Shown here piece after piece: positions 22,483 to 30,036 of a stretch of DNA of 30,370 nt. Location: positions 1 through 30,370 of IMG/VR virus record IMGVR_UViG_3300047358_000111. One strand, 5' to 3'. The translations under genes and the position numbers were made by a program. Under the pieces are notes generated by a model that saw only the letters and a program-made list of their open reading frames with translations, was not told the DNA's origin and searched no databases. Positions within the stretch are counted from its first letter, which is position 1; every line of letters begins with the position of its first letter. Origin of the DNA: a virus.

Positions 22483-25109
22483 CGAGTAAGTTTGGAGGGA
22501 TTAAAGAGAATACCTCTAAGTTTGGGGGCGTACCCGTTAAATCAGAGTTGCCGCAGAGAATTGGTGGACAGGCAAGTAGATTTGGTGGTGTACCTTTGTC
22601 TTCTGCCCCACAAATAGAACAAACCGTATCCCCGGACCTCAAAGAAAAGATAGACGAGGCACCGTGGTACGAGTCTATGCTGTACGAGTTTAACAAGTTT
22701 AAATTCAATGCATTATTTGGCGGAGCGGAAGGGACCGGAGAACTTGTGTCATCAGTAGGTGAGTTATTTGGAGCAGATATTGATAACCCATTAGCCTCAG
22801 AGAAACCTAATCTCTTTCGTGATGCGATGGGCGCAATGCACGGGGTATCACAAAAGGAGTTCCAGGAGTCTACAGTTAGAGATGTCGCCAGGGTAGGGGC
22901 GCAGTTAGCTCCTGTAGGCGCCGCCTTAAATGTTGCATCAAAAGCACCAAAGGTCGCACAGGCGCTTAGTAGTGTACCCAAGGCAGTAAAGCTACCCGTG
23001 GGTGCGGCACTCACAGAATTTATCGCATTATCCGCAGACGAGAAAGGTTTGTCTGACGCAATTGGTATGGGTCCTCTCCAAAAGAAAGAGGGTGAAAGCG
23101 TATTTATGGGTAAGATGAAGAATTTGGGCGAAGGACTTGCAGGATTTGGAGGTGGAAAAGCATTATTGAAGGTTGCAGATAAGACGCTAGTACCCGCAGT
23201 AAATAAAACCTTTAGCGTGATTGAGAAAGGATTGGAGAAGGCTGACCCGATTATCCGTCCAATCAAATCAAAGATAAAAGAATTAGATCCATTTGTTGCA
23301 AGTCGCATGGATAAGTTCGAGTTGGACAACCTCATGCTCAAGCAGAACTTTGTGGATCAAATGCAACCATTCGCAGATCAATTTAAAAAGCTTTCCAAGG
23401 ATGAGCAGAAGAAATTTCAGCGCCTAACAAGTAATCCTGACTCTATGGAAAAGGCGTTTGATATGCTTAGTAAGGTTCAGAAGCGTAAGGGTATGGACGG
23501 GATAAAGGCGAACTTCCTCGCTGTGAGGAAGGGCTTGGATGATCTTCATAAATTGGCGAATGATAATGGCATAGAGATTGAGTATCGCGAGGACTACATA
23601 CCCCGCGTCATGAAAGATCATGATGGTTTTATGAAGTCACTTGGGCAAGAACCGAGATCACAACTTGAGCAAATGTTTCGAGCCGCTGAGAAGAAAAAGT
23701 TGGATGAACTTCCTGAAGGCATGAAGAGGTCTTTAAGTGACGCAGACATGAAGGATACATTGTCCTCTGCTGATAGAATAAAAATAATACAAGACTACTT
23801 TGGAGGAAACAATCTGCGTGGTAGCGGTAAAATGGGACTACAGAAAGAGCGAGTGCTTGCGTCTATTACTGATGATACACAAAAGTATTACGATGACTTT
23901 CTTGGCGGGCTACAGAAGTATGTCGATAATGTTACCTACAATGTAAATAAGAATAGATTCCTTGGTAAATCTCAAGACCCCACTGCGAAAAGTATTTTTA
24001 CGGACATTGAAAGAATCGAAGATGGAAAAGTGCAGGATGAGATTACCAAACTTGTAAGCACAAGGTTTAAGGGTGGTGAGGCCAGGATCGGTAAGGGTAC
24101 AAACATTGCACGAAATGTTATATATGCTTCAACTATAGCAAATCCATATTCGACTATTACGCAGTTGGGCGACCTGGCGTTAAACTCGTATCGTAATGGT
24201 TTAATAAATACGCTCTCTCCGTTTGGTCCCAAGATAAAACTAAAGGAGTTTGGTCTGAATGATATTGCAAGTGAGTTTACGGATGCAGGTGCTGTAAAGG
24301 GTGCGATGGATAAACTGTTCAAAGTAACAGGATTTAAAAACTTAGACATAGCCCTCAAGGAAAACAATCTGCGTGGTGCATTTCGTCAGGCACAGGGACA
24401 ACTGCGTAACAAGAACTCCAAGGCATACAAGAAATTCATCGAAGAAAATAAACCATTCTTCGAGAATGAAACCGATGATTTAATTGATGCGATCCGTAGA
24501 GGTGACTCACAAAATGAGAATGTAAGGCACTTTCTTTTCAGTAGACTTACAAAGACGCAACCAATCACGCTATCCGAGATGCCTGCGAAGTATCTAAATA
24601 TGAAAGGCGGTAGATTATTCTACTCCTTAAAGACATTTTTTGTGAAGCAACTCGATGTCATGCGTGAGGATATTGTGCAAAAGCTCGCCAAGCGTGAGAC
24701 ATCAAAAGAGGGAATACAGAATGCCGCCAGGTTCGCTATGCTATTTGGTGGAGGTACAGCCGCAGTCAACGCCACAAAGGATTTAATATTAGGCAGACCT
24801 GTAGAAATATCTGATGAATTGATGGATGTGGCAATGCAGATGATCGGTATCTCAAGGTACGCAATTTATAAGGCAAAGAGTGATGGGTTGACCGGAGGTG
24901 CTACCGCAGTAATAGCACCACCAATGCCTATAGTTAATGAAGCATTTAAGGTTCTTGCCGCAGATGACAAAGAAGAAGCATTAAAGAAGCAGAGTAAAGA
25001 GCTTGTGCGGTATATCCCTGTGGTTGGTAAGGATATTTATTGGCGGTTTGGAGCGGGAGAAGAGAAGATCAAGCAACAGCGACTTGACAAACTACGAGGT
25101 AAGGAATAG
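22479..25109 (+). CDS. Large internal virion protein with KFGG repeats
   Basis: An 876-residue protein, the last gene of the structural unit, in the slot of large ejection proteins of podoviruses. Three short N-terminal repeats occur: SKFGGI, SKFGGV and SRFGGV. An Ala/Val-rich region around residues 125-180 (LAPVGAALNVASKAPKVAQA) may be membrane-active. The long central part is helical and charged (FKKLSKDEQKKFQRL, YREDYIPRVMKD), and a later segment reads NVIYASTIANPYSTITQLGD. No lytic transglycosylase motif is recognised. The ATGA overlap couples it to the preceding gene. Function as an ejection protein is inferred from size, position and composition. Confidence 0.8.
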   Translation: MTSKFGGIKENTSKFGGVPVKSELPQRIGGQASRFGGVPLSSAPQIEQTVSPDLKEKIDEAPWYESMLYEFNKFKFNALFGGAEGTGELVSSVGELFGADIDNPLASEKPNLFRDAMGAMHGVSQKEFQESTVRDVARVGAQLAPVGAALNVASKAPKVAQALSSVPKAVKLPVGAALTEFIALSADEKGLSDAIGMGPLQKKEGESVFMGKMKNLGEGLAGFGGGKALLKVADKTLVPAVNKTFSVIEKGLEKADPIIRPIKSKIKELDPFVASRMDKFELDNLMLKQNFVDQMQPFADQFKKLSKDEQKKFQRLTSNPDSMEKAFDMLSKVQKRKGMDGIKANFLAVRKGLDDLHKLANDNGIEIEYREDYIPRVMKDHDGFMKSLGQEPRSQLEQMFRAAEKKKLDELPEGMKRSLSDADMKDTLSSADRIKIIQDYFGGNNLRGSGKMGLQKERVLASITDDTQKYYDDFLGGLQKYVDNVTYNVNKNRFLGKSQDPTAKSIFTDIERIEDGKVQDEITKLVSTRFKGGEARIGKGTNIARNVIYASTIANPYSTITQLGDLALNSYRNGLINTLSPFGPKIKLKEFGLNDIASEFTDAGAVKGAMDKLFKVTGFKNLDIALKENNLRGAFRQAQGQLRNKNSKAYKKFIEENKPFFENETDDLIDAIRRGDSQNENVRHFLFSRLTKTQPITLSEMPAKYLNMKGGRLFYSLKTFFVKQLDVMREDIVQKLAKRETSKEGIQNAARFAMLFGGGTAAVNATKDLILGRPVEISDELMDVAMQMIGISRYAIYKAKSDGLTGGATAVIAPPMPIVNEAFKVLAADDKEEALKKQSKELVRYIPVVGKDIYWRFGAGEEKIKQQRLDKLRGKE

Positions 25110-25152
25110 CATCTAATCACAAGGTATATCATAGTACCTTTTCTTTCTACAA

Positions 25153-25188
25153 GGACCGTCTTTTAACCGAGGCGGTTCTTTTTTTTAG
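25153..25188 (+). terminator. Rho-independent terminator ending the structural operon
   Basis: AAGGACCGTCT (25153-25163) pairs with AGGCGGTTCTT (25172-25182) with two G-U pairs, closes an 8-base loop, and runs into eight T's (25181-25188). It lies 44 bases after the last structural gene and insulates it from the attachment/integrase region. Confidence 0.88.
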
Positions 25189-25205
25189 AAAAATCAGAAA
25201 AGTGC

Positions 25206-25235
25206 TTGACGACAAATAAATCGTCTGATTGTAAT
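25206..25235 (+). promoter_or_regulatory. Sigma70-like promoter upstream of attP and int
   Basis: TTGACG at 25206-25211 (5 of 6 to -35), 18-base spacer, TGTAAT at 25230-25235 (5 of 6 to -10). The spacer and -35 hold an inverted repeat GACGA (25208-25212) and TCGTC (25221-25225) that could bind a regulator. It points towards int and lies just after the structural terminator. The predicted start near 25242 gives a long leader through the tRNA fragment. Confidence 0.55.
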
Positions 25236-25268
25236 CTCAACATGCTTTGCGCTTGATTGGAAGCAATT

Positions 25269-25286
25269 GACATAAATTTTTATGTC
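25269..25286. repeat. 8-bp perfect inverted repeat beside attP
   Basis: GACATAAA (25269-25276), TT, TTTATGTC (25279-25286). A further copy of GGACATAAATTT is at 26381-26392, after the integrase gene. It ends one base before the tRNA-derived segment. Candidate binding site for integrase arm domains, an excisionase, or the nearby ribbon-helix-helix protein. Confidence 0.6.
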
Positions 25287-25287
25287 C

Positions 25288-25337
<50 letters not shown>

Positions 25338-25357
25338 AGTGATCTTGGAGGCGTGGA

Positions 25358-25373
25358 GCGTAAATAATTACGC
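25358..25373. repeat. 6-bp inverted repeat between attP and int
   Basis: GCGTAA (25358-25363), ATAA, TTACGC (25368-25373), 41 bases before the int ATG. It could be an operator or a small hairpin near the int ribosome binding site. Confidence 0.45.
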
Positions 25374-25414
25374 AAAAACCATATAGAAAGAAAAAAAAGA
25401 AGGGAAACCACGCC

Positions 25415-26371
25415 ATGTACACTTTACAAGAATCCGAAGATTTTACACAATCCGCCACCCCTATGTTATCTGACAACGGATTTATTCGCTTCGAAGGTGT
25501 ACGGAAACATTTGCCCATTTCTAACTTCTTTGAAATATACAGAACGCAAACGCTTGTCGCAAAGCGACAGGCGAACGAGCGCACAAAAGGAAATAATATC
25601 CTGCGCATGGAGCAGATCCTAAGACATTACGGAATCGATCCCGCTAAGGCAGACATATCCGCATTTTCTAGTAAAACGGGAGCGGGCATTCCGATCTGCG
25701 ATGATTGGGTAGCACATCGTGGTTCCAATGAGATGCGTCAGGCACGATCTTTATTCAGTAAGGCGTGGATAAAGCGTTATAAGCAGTTAGGAATCGACTG
25801 CTCATGGTTTAGTAATTGGATCGCATTGAGTTTGGAGGGCGTGCAAGTCACGCCATTTGATGCGAATCGTAAGGAGTTGGATAAAATCCGCGAGGCATGT
25901 GAAGCGCTCAAGGAGTCCGACCCCGCAATGTATTTGATGTACGCTTTGGCGTACGGATTAGGTCTTCGTAGTAGTGAAATCCAACGGGCAAGGTTTGATG
26001 ATCTACACGAAGATTTCGATGGAAATAAACTGATAAGGATACACAGTCCCAAAAGCGGTGGTGAATACCAGGATCGTCCCTGCGATCCATCGTGGTGGGA
26101 ACTTATCAACTCCTTTAAAACATCGAACGATGATTTAATCGTTCCTGTTCAGGAGGACCGCATTACGCGCGAGTTTCCATCTTTTCTACGGCGGAAGTGC
26201 GGGGTGGTGGATGATCGCCCCGTACACCGCCTGCGAAAGTACTGCGGACACCGGGTGATGAGGAAGAATGGGAATAATGCTTTTGTGGCGAGTAAAGCTC
26301 TCGGTCACTCAAGCGTGGAGGTTACCTCCCGTGTGTATGTTGGAATGCCTACGATCCAACGGAGTTTCTAG
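25415..26371 (+). CDS. int: Tyrosine-recombinase integrase
   Basis: Site-specific recombinase that integrates the phage genome at the host tRNA-Lys gene, acting on the attP just upstream. The 318-residue protein has all catalytic residues: Arg185 in GLRSSEI, Lys213 in SPKSGGEY, His271 and Arg274 in HRLRK, His298 in GHSS, and nucleophile Tyr308 in TSRVYVG. The N-terminal half (residues about 25-145) is the core-binding helical domain; residues 1-25 may be the arm-binding part. GAAGGGA lies 14 bases before the ATG. No separate excisionase is evident; the minus-strand ribbon-helix-helix protein downstream is a candidate directionality or lysogeny factor. Confidence 0.95.
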   Translation: MYTLQESEDFTQSATPMLSDNGFIRFEGVRKHLPISNFFEIYRTQTLVAKRQANERTKGNNILRMEQILRHYGIDPAKADISAFSSKTGAGIPICDDWVAHRGSNEMRQARSLFSKAWIKRYKQLGIDCSWFSNWIALSLEGVQVTPFDANRKELDKIREACEALKESDPAMYLMYALAYGLGLRSSEIQRARFDDLHEDFDGNKLIRIHSPKSGGEYQDRPCDPSWWELINSFKTSNDDLIVPVQEDRITREFPSFLRRKCGVVDDRPVHRLRKYCGHRVMRKNGNNAFVASKALGHSSVEVTSRVYVGMPTIQRSF

Positions 26372-26380
26372 CACTCAGTA

Positions 26381-26405
26381 GGACATAAATTTCTTGCCCA
26401 AGAAA
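26381..26405. promoter_or_regulatory. Repeat and palindrome after int
   Basis: GGACATAAATTT (26381-26392) repeats the element next to attP. It overlaps a perfect 7-bp inverted repeat, TTTCTTG (26390-26396), CC, CAAGAAA (26399-26405). TATAAA follows at 26414-26419. Probably an operator or arm-type site between int and the next gene; no T-run, so not a terminator. Confidence 0.45.
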
Positions 26406-26441
26406 CAATGCGTTATAAAACCACAGAAAAAATAACTACAG

Positions 26442-26684
26442 ATGACTACAATACATACCACATCGGTAATGGATGGTCTTCGCTTGGAGCATGAAGGCGG
26501 GAACGAAATTACGATAACAGCAGAAACTCCCACGAAGGTGGGCATAGAGGTTCTAATTAAAGAACTACTTACTTTTTTACCATCTTCAGATGGAGAGGGA
26601 GCGGAAGAGAATCATCTTCTGTCCCCTCATCAAGCGCCTTACAAGCGGCCTGAAGTAAGAGATCATATACCTGAGCCTGCATAA
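26442..26684 (+). CDS. Small hypothetical protein overlapping an antisense gene
   Basis: An 80-residue ORF starting at ATG 26442. Residues 10-50 look like a compact small domain (GLRLEHEGGNEITITAETPT, then VGIEVLIKELLTFLP). The Pro/His-rich last 30 residues, opposite the minus-strand gene, look less protein-like. Its 3' part overlaps the minus-strand ribbon-helix-helix gene by 116 bases tail-to-tail. No Shine-Dalgarno sequence. Either a real small lysogeny-region gene or a chance frame. Confidence 0.45.
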   Translation: MTTIHTTSVMDGLRLEHEGGNEITITAETPTKVGIEVLIKELLTFLPSSDGEGAEENHLLSPHQAPYKRPEVRDHIPEPA

Positions 26685-26775
26685 GGCTCGTATTATCCGC
26701 AACGGCTTTAACTTTGTCTCTGACTGAAGGTGAAAGCCTCAGAGATACAGGCTTTGTGAGTATTTGTCGTCCCAT
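26569..26775 (-). CDS. Ribbon-helix-helix DNA-binding regulator
   Basis: The only convincing minus-strand gene here. The 68-residue protein has a beta strand KPVSLRLS followed by helix PSVRDKVKAVADN and helix MQAQVYDLLLQAACKALDE, the Arc/MetJ ribbon-helix-helix pattern; the acidic and Pro/Leu-rich tail is likely flexible. Such proteins bind operators as dimers of dimers. It is divergent from the SSB/replication genes and convergent with the 26442 ORF. Position between int and the replication genes, on the opposite strand, suggests a lysogeny repressor or excisionase-type factor. Which one cannot be told from sequence. Confidence 0.7.
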   Translation of the reverse strand: MGRQILTKPVSLRLSPSVRDKVKAVADNTSLMQAQVYDLLLQAACKALDEGTEDDSLPLPLHLKMVKK

Positions 26776-26847
26776 GTGGACAATAAAAACACATAACTAC
26801 ATGCAAATACAACAAAAAAATAACAACTAAAAATATACAAAATTATA
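26776..26847. promoter_or_regulatory. AT-rich divergent intergenic region
   Basis: 72 bases between the minus-strand regulator and the plus-strand SSB gene, very A-rich (AACAAAAAAATAACAAC, 26811-26827). GGACAATAAAAA at 26778-26789 resembles, with one extra base, the GGACATAAA element found beside attP. No convincing -35/-10 pair is seen in either direction; TATAAT at 26844-26849 overlaps the SSB start codon and is too late to serve it. Confidence 0.35.
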
Positions 26848-27414
26848 ATGGGATTCTTAGATAACATAAAAGATGTTCCGCAAAGCTCTTCGAGCGGTGG
26901 CGGTAATTACATGAAATTAACGCAAGGTACGAATCATTTTCGTATAGTCGGATCTTCCGATGATGGTGGAGTAATCCAGGGTATGCTAGGTTGGGCGGGT
27001 TCCGCTGATGGTGGAAGAAGACCGCATCGTTGGAAGATCGGAGAGGATGCGCCAATGAGTTTTGATGAGAAGCCAAAGCAGTTCCTGGCGATGCTCGTAT
27101 ACAACTATGAGGAGGAGCGTATACAGATACTTGAATTGACTCAGGCAAAGTTACGCCAGGAGTTAATCACGCTTGCGAAGGATGAGGATTGGGGGGATCC
27201 ACGCAAGTATGACCTGAAGATTGTACGCAATGGCGAAGGTTTGGAAACATCTTATGCCATGACTCCATCTCCGCACAAGAAGCGTAGTGATGAGATCAAT
27301 GCGGCGGTGAAGGAGATGAAGATAAACCTCGAAGCATTATTCACCGGGGATGATCCATTTGCGGAGCCAACTCCTGAGCCTGAAGATAACGCAAAAGAGG
27401 AGGACCCATTCTGA
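26848..27414 (+). CDS. Single-stranded DNA-binding-type protein
   Basis: A 188-residue protein, probably coating single-stranded DNA in phage replication and recombination. The N-terminal half has phage SSB-like features: YMKLTQGTNHFRIVGSS, GWAGSADGGRRPHRW, and LDNIKDVP at the start. The middle reads KYDLKIVRNGEGLETSYAM, expected OB-fold strands. The end is acidic with a terminal EEDPF, like the SSB tip that recruits other replication proteins. The codons of this tail supply AGGAGG at 27398-27403 before the next ATG. The precise family (gp32-like versus other) is uncertain. Confidence 0.76.
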   Translation: MGFLDNIKDVPQSSSSGGGNYMKLTQGTNHFRIVGSSDDGGVIQGMLGWAGSADGGRRPHRWKIGEDAPMSFDEKPKQFLAMLVYNYEEERIQILELTQAKLRQELITLAKDEDWGDPRKYDLKIVRNGEGLETSYAMTPSPHKKRSDEINAAVKEMKINLEALFTGDDPFAEPTPEPEDNAKEEDPF

Positions 27415-27710
27415 TGGCGATTAGCGACATAAAAAAGATAGTGGCGGATTACATGGGAACCACGGTTGATGAGATCAATTCCCGTAATCGTTTCAAAAAT
27501 GTGGCACTAGCTCGTCAGATCGCGATGTTCTATTCGCATCTGATGGGTAACACACAGGAGGAAGTGGCTGAGAAGTTTGATCGAGTCCATACGAATGTGA
27601 CCCATGCGGTGAAGAAGGTAAAGCAATGGCGGGAATGTGATCATGAGATCCGTGCAATGCTTGAAGGCATCGAGGGCGAGTATCCTCAACTGAAAGGCTT
27701 ATCATGCTAA
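27414..27710 (+). CDS. Stand-alone DnaA domain IV-like DNA-binding protein
   Basis: A 98-residue protein matching only the C-terminal helix-turn-helix domain of the replication initiator DnaA: IKKIVADYMGTTVDEINSR, then the DnaA signature region VALARQIAMFYSHLMG, TQEEVAEKFDRVHTNVTHAV, and KKVKQW. In bacterial DnaA the segment after the second helix reads like GRDHTTVxHA; here it is DRVHTNVTHA. The AAA+ ATPase and the N-terminal domains are absent and the gene is not truncated by a frameshift. It probably binds DnaA-box-like sites, either to help phage origin use or to compete with host DnaA. The start shares a base with the preceding TGA. Confidence 0.85.
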   Translation: MAISDIKKIVADYMGTTVDEINSRNRFKNVALARQIAMFYSHLMGNTQEEVAEKFDRVHTNVTHAVKKVKQWRECDHEIRAMLEGIEGEYPQLKGLSC

Positions 27711-28681
27711 AGGATGGTATATCTAACGCAGAGTACCACGGGTCGGGCGAGTTATCTCGCTCGACTGCGTGGAGTCTAATCAACACATGCCCCGCCAAAG
27801 TGAGGCACGATATGAATAATCGTAAGCCGAGCAGTCCTGCCCTGGTCATAGGGAGTGGATTTCATACCGCTACATTGGAACCGGAAAAATTGGATGACGA
27901 GTTTGCGGTAAAGCCCAATGAGATAGACGGGCAGGGTCCACGCACCAAGCACTACAAGGAATCGTTTGAACTTATGCAGAAGAGTGAACCGGATAAGCAA
28001 TGGCTCGCTCCTGCGGATTACGATCTGATTCTAGAGATGGCGGGAAGTGCATTGGAAAATCCTGTTCTTCGGCACTACATGGCGGATATTGATAAGGTAG
28101 TGGAAGGCACGGGATACTTCGAGATGGAAGGTGCCAAGTGTAAGGTAAGACCTGACTTGTATATCCCCGGCGCGGGTGTGGTGATTGATTTAAAAAGCAC
28201 GCAGGATGCATCCAATCGTGGATTCACCAAGAGTGTGCGTCAGTTTGGGTACTTATTTCAGGCCTGTTGGTACATGCACGCATTACGATTACTCGGAGAG
28301 AAACCCAAGCAGTTCGTATTCATAGCGGTGGAGAAGACAGCACCCTATGCTACAGCGGCCTACACTATTAAGGAGAGCGATATAAACAAGCAATTTTCCA
28401 ACATGGAAAGAGCGTGCCAATTATGGGCCTCCTGCCAATCAAGTGGCATATGGCCTGGGTATAGCGACATGGTGGAAACCTTGGATCTTGGTTCGCAGAT
28501 TACGAATAACCGTCTAAACATTTCGCAATTGGCGGACAAGTTTGGGGTCAGTCGTACCTATGTTTACCGGATCATCGAGGAGCATGAGCTACACAGCGTC
28601 ACGGTGGGCAATAGGCGGACGATTGACATTACCGATTTTGCCAATGCGGTGAGACGCGACTCGGAGGGAAAGGCGGCATGA
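27704..28681 (+). CDS. RecE-like exonuclease with C-terminal helix-turn-helix
   Basis: A 325-residue protein. Residues 1-258 form a PD-(D/E)XK exonuclease of the RecE/exodeoxyribonuclease VIII type: LSRSTAWSLINTCPAK, LVIGSGFHTATLEPE (His54), RPD (Asp151), IDLKST (Asp162, Lys164), GYLFQACWY (Gln186) and the terminal WPGYSD. Such enzymes resect double-stranded ends for annealing. Residues about 270-320 are an added helix-turn-helix, LNISQLADKFGVSRTYVYRI followed by HSVTVGNRRTIDITDF, with an excisionase-like wing. The fusion may target the nuclease to DNA sites or regulate expression. I see no RecT/Beta-type annealing protein in the window. Overlaps the preceding gene by 7 bases. Confidence 0.86.
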   Translation: MLKDGISNAEYHGSGELSRSTAWSLINTCPAKVRHDMNNRKPSSPALVIGSGFHTATLEPEKLDDEFAVKPNEIDGQGPRTKHYKESFELMQKSEPDKQWLAPADYDLILEMAGSALENPVLRHYMADIDKVVEGTGYFEMEGAKCKVRPDLYIPGAGVVIDLKSTQDASNRGFTKSVRQFGYLFQACWYMHALRLLGEKPKQFVFIAVEKTAPYATAAYTIKESDINKQFSNMERACQLWASCQSSGIWPGYSDMVETLDLGSQITNNRLNISQLADKFGVSRTYVYRIIEEHELHSVTVGNRRTIDITDFANAVRRDSEGKAA

Positions 28682-28887
28682 ATTACCTGGACAACACAAA
28701 ACAGGCACTAGCCATGGCGAGTGATAAATTAGCCAAGGCTGATCTATTCGGTGCGGTAACGGTCATGCAAGCGGCTCTTGAGCAAGTGGTCGCCCATTTG
28801 CGAAAAGAGGATCTTAATAATGTGAGCGATCCTGATCTCATCCTGCACTTCGAGGAAGATTGCGGAGACGAGGAGGAAGAAGCATGA
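28678..28887 (+). CDS. Small acidic hypothetical protein
   Basis: A 69-residue protein in an ATGA overlap. A helical start (YLDNTKQALAMASDKLAKA, then LFGAVTVMQAALEQVVAHLR) and a strongly acidic tail (FEEDCGDEEEEA). The tail codons give AGGAGG at 28871-28876, seven bases before the next ATG. It sits between the exonuclease and the resolvase genes, so it may assist DNA metabolism; no family recognised. Confidence 0.66.
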   Translation: MNYLDNTKQALAMASDKLAKADLFGAVTVMQAALEQVVAHLRKEDLNNVSDPDLILHFEEDCGDEEEEA

Positions 28888-29348
28888 AGATTACGATTGG
28901 CATAGATCCCGGCAAGAGTGGCGGATACGCCATTGCATGGGGAGGACAGCATAAGATTGCTCTGCATACCCTCGATGAAGACTTCGAGTTTGTTGAGCAT
29001 ATGCAGGACCTGAAAGATCATCCTGATGTGACAAGCATTGAGGCTGTGGTTGAGCATGTTCCTCCCTTTGCCGGGAAGATGATTCCATCGAGTACTAGTT
29101 TTAAGCTTGGTAAATCATGCGGATTCTTGGAAGGCGTACTCAGGATGGCGGAGATCCCGTTCGTCCTGGTGCGTCCACAGGAGTGGCAGAAGGGACTAAG
29201 TGGGCTAAGTGGACTAACCTCTAACAAGCGTAAGAAAGCGCTCATGAATCACGCCAAGCAGTTCTTTCCCTCAACCAAGGGACTCACATTGAAAACAGCA
29301 GATGCCATTCTAATTCTGAGGCATCATTTAATTAATAATGCATCATGA
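28884..29348 (+). CDS. RuvC-like Holliday junction resolvase
   Basis: A 154-residue protein from the ATG in an ATGA overlap (an upstream ATG at 28860 would add 8 Arg/Gly-rich residues). RNase H-fold resolvase motifs are visible: strand ITIGIDPGKSGGYAIAW with Asp8, AVVEHVPP with Glu57, and a C-terminal KTADAILIL with Asp140. It would cut branched DNA arising from recombination/replication before packaging. Its length is close to bacterial RuvC (about 170). A microrepeat encodes LSGLSGL in its middle. Related RNase H-fold nucleases with the same motifs are the alternative. Confidence 0.83.
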   Translation: MKITIGIDPGKSGGYAIAWGGQHKIALHTLDEDFEFVEHMQDLKDHPDVTSIEAVVEHVPPFAGKMIPSSTSFKLGKSCGFLEGVLRMAEIPFVLVRPQEWQKGLSGLSGLTSNKRKKALMNHAKQFFPSTKGLTLKTADAILILRHHLINNAS

Positions 29349-29923
29349 AGATAAATCGCAAATCTAAGATCAAATCAGAGTTCTTGAATTACAAGTGGGG
29401 TGGTTTTGACCTCTGCCAACACGGTAAACTTGTTCAGGAAGAATGGGAGCGTTTAATTAGAGATTACGGAGAACAGGATGAGAGTAAATGGGTTACAAGT
29501 TTTGGTGAACTATGGAATGCTCTATGTGATTATCTAGAAGGTAAAAATAAAAGAGAGAGGGACATAGCTGAAAAGGATATTAGAAGGATAATACAGATAA
29601 AGAATGATTCAGAACCTTTTGCTTGTACAAAATTCTGTAATACTGTTCCTGATGAAGTGGCCCGCCTGTTTGATGTTTTTTATTTCCTGTATCGCAAAGC
29701 AAGATCGAGCAAAAAGGAGTCATATATGCAGGCATATATTTTTCTTTCGAAGCCTGTAAAGACATACGCATTAAGCACAGAGACTGTTTACATAACAGCA
29801 CACTCGGAAAGGGATGCCTTAAAGAGGCTTAAAAAGATACTTCGAACCGAAAAGACTGAATATTCCGTGGACTGTGAAGAAAGATACATGGGTATTCAAT
29901 TTGGCACATTGTACGACACATGA
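29345..29923 (+). CDS. Hypothetical protein in the replication module
   Basis: A 192-residue protein in an ATGA overlap. The N-terminal half has a motif-rich stretch (NYKWGGFDLCQHGKLVQEEW), a charged helical segment (KNKRERDIAEKDIRRIIQIK) and cysteines at CTKFCN. The C-terminal half is beta-like (YMQAYIFLSKPVKTYAL, then ERYMGIQFGTLYDT). No family recognised and no catalytic motif found. Confidence 0.68.
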   Translation: MKINRKSKIKSEFLNYKWGGFDLCQHGKLVQEEWERLIRDYGEQDESKWVTSFGELWNALCDYLEGKNKRERDIAEKDIRRIIQIKNDSEPFACTKFCNTVPDEVARLFDVFYFLYRKARSSKKESYMQAYIFLSKPVKTYALSTETVYITAHSERDALKRLKKILRTEKTEYSVDCEERYMGIQFGTLYDT

Positions 29924-30036
29924 ACTACATAAAAAGCATGTTCAAATTATTCGCCCAAGGCATGTTATTTGCCATATGTGGGGTCGTATTTTTCACAATT
30001 ATCATAGGACTTGTTTGCACAATTTTAGGATTATAA
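29920..30036 (+). CDS. Small single-pass membrane protein (38 aa)
   Basis: A 38-codon ORF beginning with an ATGA overlap and ending where its TAA shares a base with the next ATG. It contains a short basic start (MNYIKSMFKLFAQG) and one membrane helix (FFTIIIGLVCTILGL). Both junctions match the style of this genome, which supports it. Function unknown; a membrane-anchored exclusion or regulatory peptide is possible. Confidence 0.55.
   Translation: MNYIKSMFKLFAQGMLFAICGVVFFTIIIGLVCTILGL

Noticed and set aside
22448-23341. Minus-strand ORF of 297 codons
   Set aside because: Lies opposite the 876-residue internal protein; the Ser/Pro-rich product has no domain and arises from codon bias of the plus-strand gene.
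25267-25272. TTGACA as a -35 box
   Set aside because: Perfect box but no acceptable -10 within 15-19 bases downstream; the TTGACG/TGTAAT pair upstream fits better.
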